Assembly: GCA_937959315.1 (NCBI GenBank)
Contig: CALGRC010000030.1
Span: 1-19,185, forward strand
DNA: 19,185 nt
Source of the DNA: an uncultured Clostridia bacterium
GTDB lineage: Bacteria > Bacillota > Clostridia > UMGS1810
Direction of reading: 5' to 3'
The translations under genes were made by a program, and so were the position numbers. How positions within the stretch are numbered: position 1 is the first letter of the stretch; every line of letters begins with the position of its first letter. This document shows, piece after piece, positions 1 through 6,876 of the stretch. A model generated the notes under the pieces. The model was not told the DNA's origin. It did no database searches and saw nothing but the letters and a program-made list of their open reading frames with translations.

Positions 1-168
1 ATAAACCACTGCCGTCAAATAGGCATGTGCCGTGCGGTCAGTCCGACCAGCAGCCTGCCCTCCGTCATACAGCACCACATAGGGCGATATACACTTGCCC
101 TGCTTCTGCCCGGGTGAAAATACGGCAATACCGCAGCCCTTCAGTGCCTCATACGCTCTCTTCCACAT
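1..168 (-). CDS. Phage neck or tail protein, N-terminal part only
   Basis: Fifty-six codons are visible before the left window edge, so the C-terminus is missing. The start is supported by an AGGAGG site 5 bases upstream of the ATG, inside the end of the preceding gene, which it overlaps by 20 bases. The visible protein begins MWKRAYEALKGCGIAVFSPG and contains a PYVVLYDGG stretch. Its place after the connector and probable head-closure genes, together with that PYVVxxDGG-like piece, suggests a neck or tail-terminator protein. That is inference from gene order and weak resemblance. It belongs to the same leftward head operon. Confidence 0.6.
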   Translation of the reverse strand, partial: MWKRAYEALKGCGIAVFSPGQKQGKCISPYVVLYDGGQAAGRTDRTAHAYLTAVVY

Positions 169-550
169 GGTCATCCTCCTGCTGTTTTCCCGTCGGTGTC
201 AGAGAAACCAGGTCGTACACATCCAGCATACCGTCCACGCTGTTAACCGCAAATCCCTTTCCCTGTACATACACCACGTCACCCTGTACCACACCGGATA
301 TACTCCCATGCGGCACAATCATCATCGGCATACGCGGCTCGCACACCTGTCCCGCCATGGAAACCAGTGCGTCCACATAGGGGTTGGTCATGTGCGAAAG
401 CGCTATAAAATATCCCCGCGCCTCGCACAATTTTTGTTCCCCCTCCATTTCGCCGTAGGCATTTGGTACCCCGCGGCAAAACACATAATCCTCCAGCAGC
501 CCGCGCGCTTCCATAGCGCGCCACAGCCGCACTGCTGCATTGGTCTTCAT
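149..550 (-). CDS. Phage head-closure/minor capsid candidate (hypothetical)
   Basis: A 133-residue protein whose ATG overlaps the stop of the connector gene (ATGA at 547-550), implying translational coupling. The N-terminal half looks helical (KTNAAVRLWRAMEARGLL). The C-terminal half is rich in short beta-like stretches (MPMMIVPHGSISGVVQGDVV, YVQGKGFAVNSVDGMLDVYD), which would suit a small beta-barrel stopper. I do not recognise a named family with certainty. In phages with this gene order the slot after the gp6-like connector is held by head-closure or minor capsid proteins, so the call rests on position and size. Confidence 0.6.
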   Translation of the reverse strand: MKTNAAVRLWRAMEARGLLEDYVFCRGVPNAYGEMEGEQKLCEARGYFIALSHMTNPYVDALVSMAGQVCEPRMPMMIVPHGSISGVVQGDVVYVQGKGFAVNSVDGMLDVYDLVSLTPTGKQQEDDHVEESV

Positions 551-810
551 ACTCTGTCCCCCCGGTTCATACCGCCCGTCCGGCTCCTGCGGTACAGCCT
601 CGACAGCGACAGCCAGTATTCCCGCGACGACTCCAAATCCAAATCCGAAAATGCCACCTGGTCACACTCCGCCTTTATAATCAGCCCCAGCCGTGAAGCC
701 TCGTCCACATCGCTGCCCGCGCGGTCCAGTAAATCCTGCAGCTGCTCGTCGCTGAAAAACGGGTAATCCGCTTCCCGCAGGTTGAGCTTTAACTGTGCCA
801 TGCTATCCAT
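547..810 (-). CDS. Phage head-tail connector, gp6-like
   Basis: An 87-residue protein with the pattern of small gp6-like adaptor proteins that bind the portal and begin the neck: a FFSDEQLQDLLDRAGSDVDE segment, then a second helical part with GLIIKAECD and a C-terminal ESSREYWLSLSRLYRRSR segment. It follows the major capsid gene after 5 bases and overlaps the next gene at ATGA. No strong ribosome site precedes either candidate start (ATG at 810 or ATG at 801, giving MAQLKLNL), so translation may be coupled to the capsid gene. The start at 801 is a real alternative. Confidence 0.8.
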   Translation of the reverse strand: MDSMAQLKLNLREADYPFFSDEQLQDLLDRAGSDVDEASRLGLIIKAECDQVAFSDLDLESSREYWLSLSRLYRRSRTGGMNRGDRV

Positions 811-815
811 TTCGC

Positions 816-1874
816 TTACCCGCGGCTGATGATACGGGCAATCGGAATGGCCTTGTGGTCAATCACGTTGGTGCCGTCGTTCACCAGCGTCCAGTTTGTC
901 GCAGTTTCCAGCTCCGCTGCGGTCGGAGACTGTGAAGCCATGCTTTTTTTGGTAAAGCTAATACCATAGGGTGCAAAAATTTTACGCTGACGGGAATACA
1001 GCGTGGTCTGCCCGCCGTTTGCAGCCTCGTCGCGTTCCATCGCATAGGGTACGGCAGCGCCCACGTCCACATAGTCAAATGCCCCCTCGCCCAAAATATA
1101 GGTGGTGTATGTGGTATAGGTGCCAGACCCCTCCGGTGCCGACTGTCCCCCTGTCCCCAGCGGCATATCGTCGTCAATCAGCACCGTGCGCCCGCACCAG
1201 GTACCCAGCGTCAGGTCACGCTGAATACCCTCCGCGTCGGTGTATTTGAGCCGTTCAATCAGGTTCAGGTTTTCCAGGTTAGTCGCCACCTGCGAGTGCA
1301 TAATCACCAGGGAAAATTTGTCCTTGTTGTCGCCGCATGCCTGGCAAATAGCGGTGTTGAGCGTGGTCGCGCCAAGAAACGCCGCATCGTCGGTGCCGGC
1401 TGAAATGTCCAGCGTATGGGCGTCGACAAATTTCTTGTCGTTGGTGGCCGTCATGGAAAAAACGCCTTTCAGCGTGCTCAAAATGGTCTTTTGATCCACA
1501 TTGTCCCAATATTCCGCCACCTGGGATGCCACATTGTCCATAAAGTCGGTGCCGCCGGTCACATCCACCGCAAAATCGCGCTCCACCCATGCCTTGGCGC
1601 GTCCAACCACCACCATGCCCTGGGCATACCCCGCTGTCGCACTGGCAGTAATACTGGTTGCGCCGTCATAGTTCACCGGGTCGCCGTCAATGGTCGAAAA
1701 CAGCGGCACCGTTGCATAATACCCGCCCGTTTGCTCCGAAAACATGGGCTTCAAATCATCCCGTCTGCGCAGCGCCTTGCTGTGTACCAGCTCGCTGCGC
1801 TTCAAATTCGGAATGCGCTCTACATATTTGCCGAAAACCTCGCCGTTAAATACCTTTGCATCAAAGCTTGCCAT
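816..1874 (-). CDS. Phage major capsid protein
   Basis: A 352-residue protein placed directly after a scaffold gene and before the connector, the standard major capsid slot. Sequence features fit capsid proteins of siphophages from Firmicutes: an N-terminal MASFDAKVFNGEVFGKYVER, a central Ala/Gly-rich region, FSLVIMHSQVATNLENLNLI (a 'capsid protein as minor-head ligand' type segment), and a WCGRTVLIDDDMP stretch near residue 230. An AAGGAGG site lies 11 bases before the ATG, a slightly long spacing. The gene starts 16 bases after the scaffold stop. An HK97-like fold is expected for the family but cannot be shown from sequence alone. Confidence 0.85.
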   Translation of the reverse strand: MASFDAKVFNGEVFGKYVERIPNLKRSELVHSKALRRRDDLKPMFSEQTGGYYATVPLFSTIDGDPVNYDGATSITASATAGYAQGMVVVGRAKAWVERDFAVDVTGGTDFMDNVASQVAEYWDNVDQKTILSTLKGVFSMTATNDKKFVDAHTLDISAGTDDAAFLGATTLNTAICQACGDNKDKFSLVIMHSQVATNLENLNLIERLKYTDAEGIQRDLTLGTWCGRTVLIDDDMPLGTGGQSAPEGSGTYTTYTTYILGEGAFDYVDVGAAVPYAMERDEAANGGQTTLYSRQRKIFAPYGISFTKKSMASQSPTAAELETATNWTLVNDGTNVIDHKAIPIARIISRG

Positions 1875-1890
1875 CGTTTACACGTCCTCC

Positions 1891-2433
1891 TTATAATTCC
1901 AAATTGGGATACTTCTGTTTTGCCGCCATCATCTGTGAATAGGTCATGTGCTCCAGCTCTTCACGGGTCGGCATGCCGTCCTGCCGGCGGGCAAAGCTGC
2001 CCTTGCTGTATGTCCGGTGTGCCGGCCGCTGTACATCCTCAAACAGATACCCGTCGCTTGCCTTTAGCGCGGCCAGCTGTTCATCCAGGCCAGTAAACAC
2101 CCCGTTCACATACGAAATGGCGTCCATATCCAGCAACGCCTTGACCGCCGTTTCGTTTCTTGCGCCCGCCCTGCGCAGCGCACGGTCCAGTGCCGCCTGC
2201 ATCTGCATTTCCTGCAGTTGTGCGCGCAAATCCTCTGCGCCGTCCGCCTCCTCTTTGGCGGCTGCCAGCTCTGCCATCAGCGCCGAAAGCTGATTTTTCA
2301 GCGCCGCCGCTTCATCCCGGCGGCTGTTGTAATCGTTCTTGGGCACAAACCGCTTGCCAAGCTCAGACGAAAACCGCGCCGCCATGTCCTCTGTCACCGC
2401 ATCTCCAAACAATTCCCGCAATACCTCTACCAT
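1891..2433 (-). CDS. Phage scaffolding protein, GP20-like
   Basis: A 180-residue acidic, strongly helical protein. A long coiled-coil-like stretch (about residues 38-90, for example LKNQLSALMAELAAAKEEAD then LRAQLQEMQMQAALDRALRR) is followed by a segment resembling GP20-type minor structural/scaffold proteins (ALLDMDAISYVNG, then LDEQLAALKASDGYLF). Such proteins direct procapsid assembly and then leave the head. It sits between portal and capsid as usual. A GGGAGAGAAGG site just upstream of the ATG supports the start. The C-terminus is basic and ends in NLEL. Confidence 0.82.
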   Translation of the reverse strand: MVEVLRELFGDAVTEDMAARFSSELGKRFVPKNDYNSRRDEAAALKNQLSALMAELAAAKEEADGAEDLRAQLQEMQMQAALDRALRRAGARNETAVKALLDMDAISYVNGVFTGLDEQLAALKASDGYLFEDVQRPAHRTYSKGSFARRQDGMPTREELEHMTYSQMMAAKQKYPNLEL

Positions 2434-2545
2434 TTCCTTCTCTCCCTTCGTTTTTTTGCGCCTGCCTTGTTGGGCAGCCAGCCCTGCCTTTGGCGCCGTC
2501 TACTTGTATTCCGCCGCATCAGGCGGTATTGTATGTCAAAGAGGC
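2434..2545 (-). other. Portal-scaffold gap with hairpin potential
   Basis: A 112-base gap in an otherwise tightly packed operon. In the transcript it can form CCGCC/GGCGG (2511-2526) and a larger stem GCGCC/GGCGC enclosing GGCAG/CTGCC, followed by a short A-run and then the scaffold ribosome site. Only a 30-codon, very Arg/Lys-rich reading frame without a ribosome site crosses it. The SPP1 gp7-type minor head gene often found here is absent. It may tune scaffold translation; this is inference. Confidence 0.35.
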
Positions 2546-3910
2546 CTATGCCCCTTTCACATCTTCTTTTTCCATCTGGGCAAGCTCTGCCGTTCCGTCT
2601 GCCGAAATATTCCATTTTTCAATATAGTTTTTCCGGCTCCGCACACCCTCTGAAACCTCCTGCAAATCCAGCTCACGCTCGGCCTCTTCGTCATCCAAAA
2701 TAGGATACAAATGCTCAATCCGCAGCGTATAGTCCATATCCGGCAGCGGCTCACCGGCCATGCGGCCCAGCTTTAAAATCCCGTTGCACAGCCACCGCAG
2801 CGCAGCGTCCCATGCCTGCCAGCGTTCTTCTGCCTTACACAGCAAATCCCAGTACAGCGCCTTCATGGACTTCCCGCTCTGCATGAGCCCTTTTAGCTGT
2901 TCCAGCGATACATTCGGCACGTCCAGCAGGTCGTACATATCATTCTTTGCACGGTTGATGCTGTTTTCAAATGCCTGCGCATACGAAAAACTGCTTTCCA
3001 GCTTTTCCATGCCCACGCTTCCCGGCTCTGCCGCCTCGTCCGGCTGCAAATCCACCACGGCGTTGGGCGCAATGCGCAGCTTGTCCAGGCACTCCCCGCT
3101 GGCATTTTTCAGCACCGTCATGGGAAACATATGAAACTGCAATGTGTCCGCATCGTCACTCTTTAAATGGTTGTAATGGTCCTGGTTGGCCATCAGCTCC
3201 GCCACGTCGCTCTCGCCGCTCAAATCACCCGTCAGCCCGTCGTTGATGATAACATACGCCGGAATAAAATCCAGCCCGGTATCCTCATGGTCAGCCGTCG
3301 CCTCAATCAAACGCGCATTGCCGTCGTATACCGCCTCGGTCAAATAGCACCTGCCGTCCTCCATCTCAAATTTCTGCTTCCAAATCCGCTGGTCCCGCCG
3401 TTCCTGCTCGTCGTTGAGCGAATAGAAAAAGATGATTTTCTTCAGCCGCTCCGATTCATCCTCCTCCGGCTCAAATACAAATTCCAGCGACGGCCGGAAC
3501 AGCACGCCAATGCCGCGTTCATCCTGCCAGATTTTAAGCGCCACCCGCTTGCCAATAAAACAATCCCGTCCGGCGCGCGTCAGCTTGGCGCCAAAGCCGG
3601 TGCCGTCCAGCGTCTTTTTAATAAACGCCTGCAGCGCATTGGCCCCGTCCGGGTCGGCGGTATTTTCCACCACCAGCTCGGGCGTGCGCGAAAACATAAA
3701 CCGCGCCTCTTTTTTTATCAGCTTTTTCACCAGATTGGTCACCTGGCGGCTGGGCACATAATCCAGCCCTTCCGGTATGCGCCATATCTGCGCATCCCCG
3801 TCATAATACGCATACAGCCGGATAATCTCATCCAAATCACGCCGTACCGACGCCCCATACATCCCGCCCAGTTCCTTTTGAATGATACTGCCAATCGCTT
3901 GATTGAACAT
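2546..3910 (-). CDS. Phage portal protein, SPP1 gp6-like
   Basis: A 454-residue protein of usual portal length, forming the ring through which DNA enters and leaves the head. The start at 3910 is chosen over a longer open frame because GGAGGAGGCAA directly precedes this ATG. Portal-like features include the N-terminal LDEIIRLYAYYDGDAQIW, VTNLVKKLIKKEARFMF, the DFIPAYVIINDGLTGDLSGE segment, and a QDHYNHLKSDDADTL stretch followed by FHMFPMTVLKNA. These match the SPP1-type portal pattern (loading region, then wing/stem helices). The C-terminus is acidic (DDEEAERELDLQEVSEGVRS). It begins 34 bases after the terL stop. Confidence 0.9.
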   Translation of the reverse strand: MFNQAIGSIIQKELGGMYGASVRRDLDEIIRLYAYYDGDAQIWRIPEGLDYVPSRQVTNLVKKLIKKEARFMFSRTPELVVENTADPDGANALQAFIKKTLDGTGFGAKLTRAGRDCFIGKRVALKIWQDERGIGVLFRPSLEFVFEPEEDESERLKKIIFFYSLNDEQERRDQRIWKQKFEMEDGRCYLTEAVYDGNARLIEATADHEDTGLDFIPAYVIINDGLTGDLSGESDVAELMANQDHYNHLKSDDADTLQFHMFPMTVLKNASGECLDKLRIAPNAVVDLQPDEAAEPGSVGMEKLESSFSYAQAFENSINRAKNDMYDLLDVPNVSLEQLKGLMQSGKSMKALYWDLLCKAEERWQAWDAALRWLCNGILKLGRMAGEPLPDMDYTLRIEHLYPILDDEEAERELDLQEVSEGVRSRKNYIEKWNISADGTAELAQMEKEDVKGA

Positions 3911-3944
3911 TTGCCTCCTCCTATCTCGACTTGTTTTCCCGCCG

Positions 3945-5165
3945 TTATTCCCCCAGCATGGTCGCACAGAAATACCGCACCGCGTCCATCGCATGGTCAT
4001 GCTCCTTAACCGGCCTGTCCTCCCCGCGGGACAGCGCCGCCTCTTCCCAGCGGTAGCTGCCAAATTCCTGTATGGTGTTTTCCAGGCCCCGGCAAATTTT
4101 TATCTTCCCTTGCGAAAGCAAGCTGCCGGTCAGCCGGATACCGTCCAGCACCGCATTGCGGGCGCGCCGTACTTTCACACCCCGCCGTCTGAGTTCTGCA
4201 ATAAACGACGCCGCCGACGGGTCCAAAATCACCGCCCGGTAGGGTACCTCCGCCGTAAATACCTCCAAATCATCCGCATACTGCGCGTCGGTCTTTTGGA
4301 TTCCATGCGCGCGTCCGTCATAATAATATTCCCTCGCCGCATACCACACGCCGCCTGAAAGCCCCCACAGCAAAAATACCGTCGGGTTCTGCGTGCCGTA
4401 ATCGCACGATACATAATACTGCTCATAGCTGCGTACCCCGCCGTCCGCCATGCAGCCGGGCCCAAACATATCGTACACCAGCCCTTCTGCCGCCGCCCAG
4501 CGTCCCAGCACATAGCGGTCGTAAAATACGCCGGTATACATCCGCTCATACCGTTCGCGCACCTCCGGGATAAGCGATAGGTTGTCCGCCATGGTAAAAT
4601 GCAGGTAGCACAGCCGTTTTTCCTTGCGCTTGTCCACCCACTGCGTCTTAAACCAGTGCCGCGGCCCCTCGGGGTTGCAGTTGAACCAAAATTTCGACCC
4701 CGGCACGCTGCACCGTGCTGCCGCTTGGTTGACAAATCCCTCATTCATAAGCGCCGCCTCGTCAAATAACACCCCGCACAGCGTCATACCCTGAATCAAA
4801 TCCGCACTGCCTGCATCCCCGCCGCCAAATACATAAAACCGGTTTGCACTGTGCGCGCCGCGGATTTCCAGCCGGCGCTCCGACCACACTTCCCGCACCA
4901 TAAACCCGCGCGACAGCAGACGCGGCTTCAAATCATTCCACACATTGCGCCGCAGCGACCCCATGGTTTTGCCGCACATGGCAAAATCACCGCCGTCAAA
5001 GGCCGCCATAGCCCACAGCACAAACGACAGCGACATGGCCAGCGTTTTGCCGCTCCGTACCGCGCCGTCGGCAATGATGCCGTCAAATCCGCAATAGGGC
5101 GAACGTTCCCGCCACCAAGTCAGGAGCTGCAGCTGTTTTTTGGAAAACGGTTCATACCTCCGCAT
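3945..5165 (-). CDS. Phage terminase large subunit, PBSX-type
   Basis: A 406-residue DNA-packaging motor. The ATPase half has Walker A GAVRSGKT (34-41) and Walker B GVLFDEA (131-137, Asp135/Glu136), then the FNCNPEGP coupling-like motif. The nuclease half shows the acidic positions DYGTQNP (Asp255), ILDPSA (Asp315) and DHAMDAVRYF (Asp394), all intact, so it should cut and package DNA. The start at 5165 (MRRYEPFSKK) is preferred to a longer frame: an AAAGGG site lies 9 bases upstream and the arrangement gives a 14-base overlap with terS. The PBSX-family assignment follows the motif pattern and length. Confidence 0.93.
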   Translation of the reverse strand: MRRYEPFSKKQLQLLTWWRERSPYCGFDGIIADGAVRSGKTLAMSLSFVLWAMAAFDGGDFAMCGKTMGSLRRNVWNDLKPRLLSRGFMVREVWSERRLEIRGAHSANRFYVFGGGDAGSADLIQGMTLCGVLFDEAALMNEGFVNQAAARCSVPGSKFWFNCNPEGPRHWFKTQWVDKRKEKRLCYLHFTMADNLSLIPEVRERYERMYTGVFYDRYVLGRWAAAEGLVYDMFGPGCMADGGVRSYEQYYVSCDYGTQNPTVFLLWGLSGGVWYAAREYYYDGRAHGIQKTDAQYADDLEVFTAEVPYRAVILDPSAASFIAELRRRGVKVRRARNAVLDGIRLTGSLLSQGKIKICRGLENTIQEFGSYRWEEAALSRGEDRPVKEHDHAMDAVRYFCATMLGE

Positions 5166-5667
5166 CCTTCCACACCCTTTCGGCCGCACTGTCCAAAGCA
5201 TCCACAAAGTTGTCCTCCTCCGGCGCCGCCATGCCGGTGCCGCCAAACAGCCCCAGGTGTTTGCCCAGCAATTCCAGCGCCTTTAGCTTGTCATAGAGCT
5301 TTATCTCCACCCCATGCGCACCCTGCCGGATCTGTGCCACCGCTCCCGCTTCTGCTTCTTCGTCCGACAGCAGCCGCAGCGCCTTCATATAATCCTCGTC
5401 TTTTTTGCCGCCCATCAGCTTGGCAAAATCCCCCACGCTGGCAAACCCAATCTTGGCAAGCTCGGTCAGCACTGCATCCTGCGTCACTTCCATCCGTTCC
5501 CGGCGTTCCCGTATGCGCTGTTCCACATAGCCGCGCAACGGCTGCTGCCGCAGCAGGCGGGACGCATAGGACCGGCTGTAGCCAACCTGTTCAGCCGCAC
5601 GGCCAATGTTCAAATCCATCAGGTATTCATCCGCCAGCCGTTTTTGTTTTTCCCGCAGTTTATCCAC
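5152..5667 (-). CDS. Phage terminase small subunit
   Basis: A 171-residue DNA-recognition subunit of the packaging terminase. It has the Terminase_2-type N-terminal helix-turn-helix: a KQKRLADEYLMDLNIGRAAE segment, then VGYSRSYASRLLRQ, and the RRERMEVTQDAVLTELAKIG and FASVGDF motifs typical of the family. It starts at GTG with AGGAGGG seven bases upstream, overlaps the preceding small gene by 8 bases, and overlaps terL by 14 bases. Its job would be to choose the packaging site and hand DNA to TerL. Confidence 0.9.
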   Translation of the reverse strand: MDKLREKQKRLADEYLMDLNIGRAAEQVGYSRSYASRLLRQQPLRGYVEQRIRERRERMEVTQDAVLTELAKIGFASVGDFAKLMGGKKDEDYMKALRLLSDEEAEAGAVAQIRQGAHGVEIKLYDKLKALELLGKHLGLFGGTGMAAPEEDNFVDALDSAAERVWKDAEV

Positions 5668-5932
5668 CTATCTGCCCTCCTGTTCCGTCTGCCCAATCCT
5701 CAGTCCACAGCACCGCCAAATTCTGTATGGCAAGCGCTGCATCGCTCCGGTCAAATTCCTCAATCCTTCTTTTCACCTTCTCATAATATCCATCCGCCTT
5801 GCACGCCTCCAGCGTATCCAATACCGTCTGAAGCCGCCGTTTCATCACCCGTGCGGTCACCGCCGGCTTCTCCCCGCGGATGTCCCACATACAGATGATC
5901 CATTTGGTATCTTTGGTAAAAGGCCGTTCCAT
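5660..5932 (-). CDS. Small phage protein of unknown function before terS
   Basis: A 90-residue charged protein, first gene of the leftward operon. The ATG at 5932 is chosen over one 27 bases upstream because AGGAGGGG sits 5 bases before it. The sequence reads MERPFTKDTKWIICMWDIRG at the start, then a helical Lys/Arg-rich middle (ARVMKRRLQTVLDTLEACKA) and an acidic C-terminal half. I do not recognise a family. Small regulators or terminase accessory proteins often occupy this slot, but no sigma-like or HNH motif is visible, so no function is assigned. Confidence 0.7.
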   Translation of the reverse strand: MERPFTKDTKWIICMWDIRGEKPAVTARVMKRRLQTVLDTLEACKADGYYEKVKRRIEEFDRSDAALAIQNLAVLWTEDWADGTGGQIGG

Positions 5933-6002
5933 GGTGTCCCCTCCTGTTGCTTTCATCACAAAGTTTTCTGTTTATCCAAGGAAAAAGAAACCTGCTAAAG
6001 AA

Positions 6003-6048
6003 AAACTTACGGAATAAGAAAAACATTTATTACTTAATCCGTAAGTTT
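6003..6048. promoter_or_regulatory. Paired operator-like dyads (11-bp inverted repeat)
   Basis: AAACTTACGGA (6003-6013) and TCCGTAAGTTT (6038-6048) are a perfect 11-bp inverted repeat. With one mismatch the symmetry extends to 16 bp. Each arm is also a dyad of the form CTTA-N5-TAAG, at 6006-6018 and 6033-6045, with centres 27 bp apart. They lie just downstream of the leftward promoter, as repressor sites would. Confidence 0.65.
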
Positions 6049-6078
6049 ATACTAGCATATCGAATTTTTAAAAGTCAA
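6049..6078 (-). promoter_or_regulatory. Leftward promoter of the phage head operon
   Basis: On the minus strand, TTGACT (6073-6078) is followed after 18 bases by TAGTAT (6049-6054), preceded by TGC as an extended -10. It points into the small gene and terminase operon and overlaps the operator region. Matching the sigma-A pattern is seen directly; activity and repression are inferred. Confidence 0.65.
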
Positions 6079-6082
6079 TACA

Positions 6083-6128
6083 TTTTTCGTAATATTAATC
6101 GAAAAAGTACTTGCATTTTCCGTAATAT
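6083..6128. promoter_or_regulatory. Second pair of operator-like sites
   Basis: TTTTTCGTAATAT (6083-6095) and TTTTCCGTAATAT (6116-6128) are 12/13 identical and start 33 bp apart, about three helical turns. The first is the left part of a dyad TTTTTCG-N10-CGAAAAA (6083-6106). The second lies in the spacer of the repressor promoter, which would give autoregulation. The shared core CCGTAA also occurs in the sites at 6003-6048. Confidence 0.6.
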
Positions 6129-6139
6129 CGTGTTATACT
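6111..6139 (+). promoter_or_regulatory. Promoter of the repressor gene
   Basis: TTGCAT (6111-6116), a 17-base spacer and TATACT (6134-6139) form a good sigma-A-type promoter about 20 bases before the repressor ribosome site. The spacer contains one operator-like copy. Confidence 0.75.
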
Positions 6140-6161
6140 GCCAAATAGGAGGATGATAGAC

Positions 6162-6800
6162 ATGGAAAATTCACGGCTCAAACAGCGCCGCAAAGAACAG
6201 GGATATACGCTGGCCCAGCTGGCTGCGCTGGTCGGCGTCCGCGACGCGACCATCCAGCGGTATGAAAGCGGCGAAATCCGTAATATCAAGCGGGATACAT
6301 TACTTAAGCTCGCCAAGGCGCTCCGCTGTACGCCCGCTTATCTTATGGGATGGGATGAATCGGAATACGGCCCGGCAAAAATTAACGCGGGCGGCGGCAT
6401 GGCGCGCATTCCAGTTTTAGGGGTCATCCCTGCGGGAATCCCCATCGAAGCCATCGAGGACATCCTCGATTATGAAGAAATCCCCTCGGCCTGGACGGAA
6501 AGCGGCAGCGAATTTTTCGCGCTGCGCCTAAAGGGAAACAGTATGTCCCCCGAGTACCGCAGCGGCGATGTGGTTATCTTCAAGCGGCAGGATACCTGCG
6601 ACAACAACGAGGACTGCGCCGTGTTAGTCAACGGGAACGACGCCACCTTCAAGCGCGTCGAGCGGCTGCCCGACGGCATTATCTTAAAACCGCTCAACCC
6701 GGAATTTGAATCTAAATTTTACACCAACGCACAAATTGAGTCGCTTCCCATCCGCATTTTAGGTGTATTCTGGGAGCTCCGCCGCAGCCGGCGCAGATAA
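6162..6800 (+). CDS. Self-cleaving phage repressor (HTH-XRE plus S24 peptidase)
   Basis: A 212-residue LexA/CI-type repressor. Residues 5-55 are an XRE helix-turn-helix (LAQLAALVGVRDATIQRYES). Residues 83-205 are an S24 peptidase with an Ala91-Gly92 cleavage site (VIPAGIP), nucleophile Ser127 in GNSMSP and general base Lys164 in ATFKRV. All key residues are present, so RecA-stimulated self-cleavage after DNA damage is expected. The ATG at 6162 is preferred to the in-frame ATG at 6153 because the latter abuts AGGAGG (6147-6152). It is divergent from the head operon, and the operator array between them makes it the likely switch. No clear terminator follows, so some read-through into the transporter is possible. 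Confidence 0.92.
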   Translation: MENSRLKQRRKEQGYTLAQLAALVGVRDATIQRYESGEIRNIKRDTLLKLAKALRCTPAYLMGWDESEYGPAKINAGGGMARIPVLGVIPAGIPIEAIEDILDYEEIPSAWTESGSEFFALRLKGNSMSPEYRSGDVVIFKRQDTCDNNEDCAVLVNGNDATFKRVERLPDGIILKPLNPEFESKFYTNAQIESLPIRILGVFWELRRSRRR

Positions 6801-6814
6801 AATCAGATAAATAT

Positions 6815-6844
6815 TTGCCTTTTTAGGAACAATTGTGGTATACT
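6815..6844 (+). promoter_or_regulatory. Promoter of the transporter gene
   Basis: TTGCCT (6815-6820), an 18-base spacer and TATACT (6839-6844) lie in the 76-base gap between repressor and transporter. This gives the transporter its own start of transcription and marks a likely boundary between element and host DNA. Confidence 0.65.
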
Positions 6845-6876
6845 GATACCATCATTGTCCAAAGGAGAGGGATAAA

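Noticed and set aside
95..766. Long plus-strand open frame over the phage neck genes
   Set aside because: It lies opposite well-supported, coupled minus-strand phage genes, has no ribosome site, and its translation is rich in His, Pro, Arg and Ser without any motif, as expected for an antisense shadow.
2427..2516. 30-codon Arg/Lys-rich frame between portal and scaffold
   Set aside because: No ribosome site, low complexity, and no known counterpart; kept only as part of a finding, not as a gene.
3167..4009. 280-codon plus-strand open frame opposite the portal gene
   Set aside because: It is antisense to portal, which has a clear ribosome site and family features; no supporting motif or promoter.
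3911..4063. N-terminal extension of the portal frame
   Set aside because: The extra 51 residues are the out-of-frame shadow of the terL C-terminus and GGAGGAGG sits right before the internal ATG at 3910.
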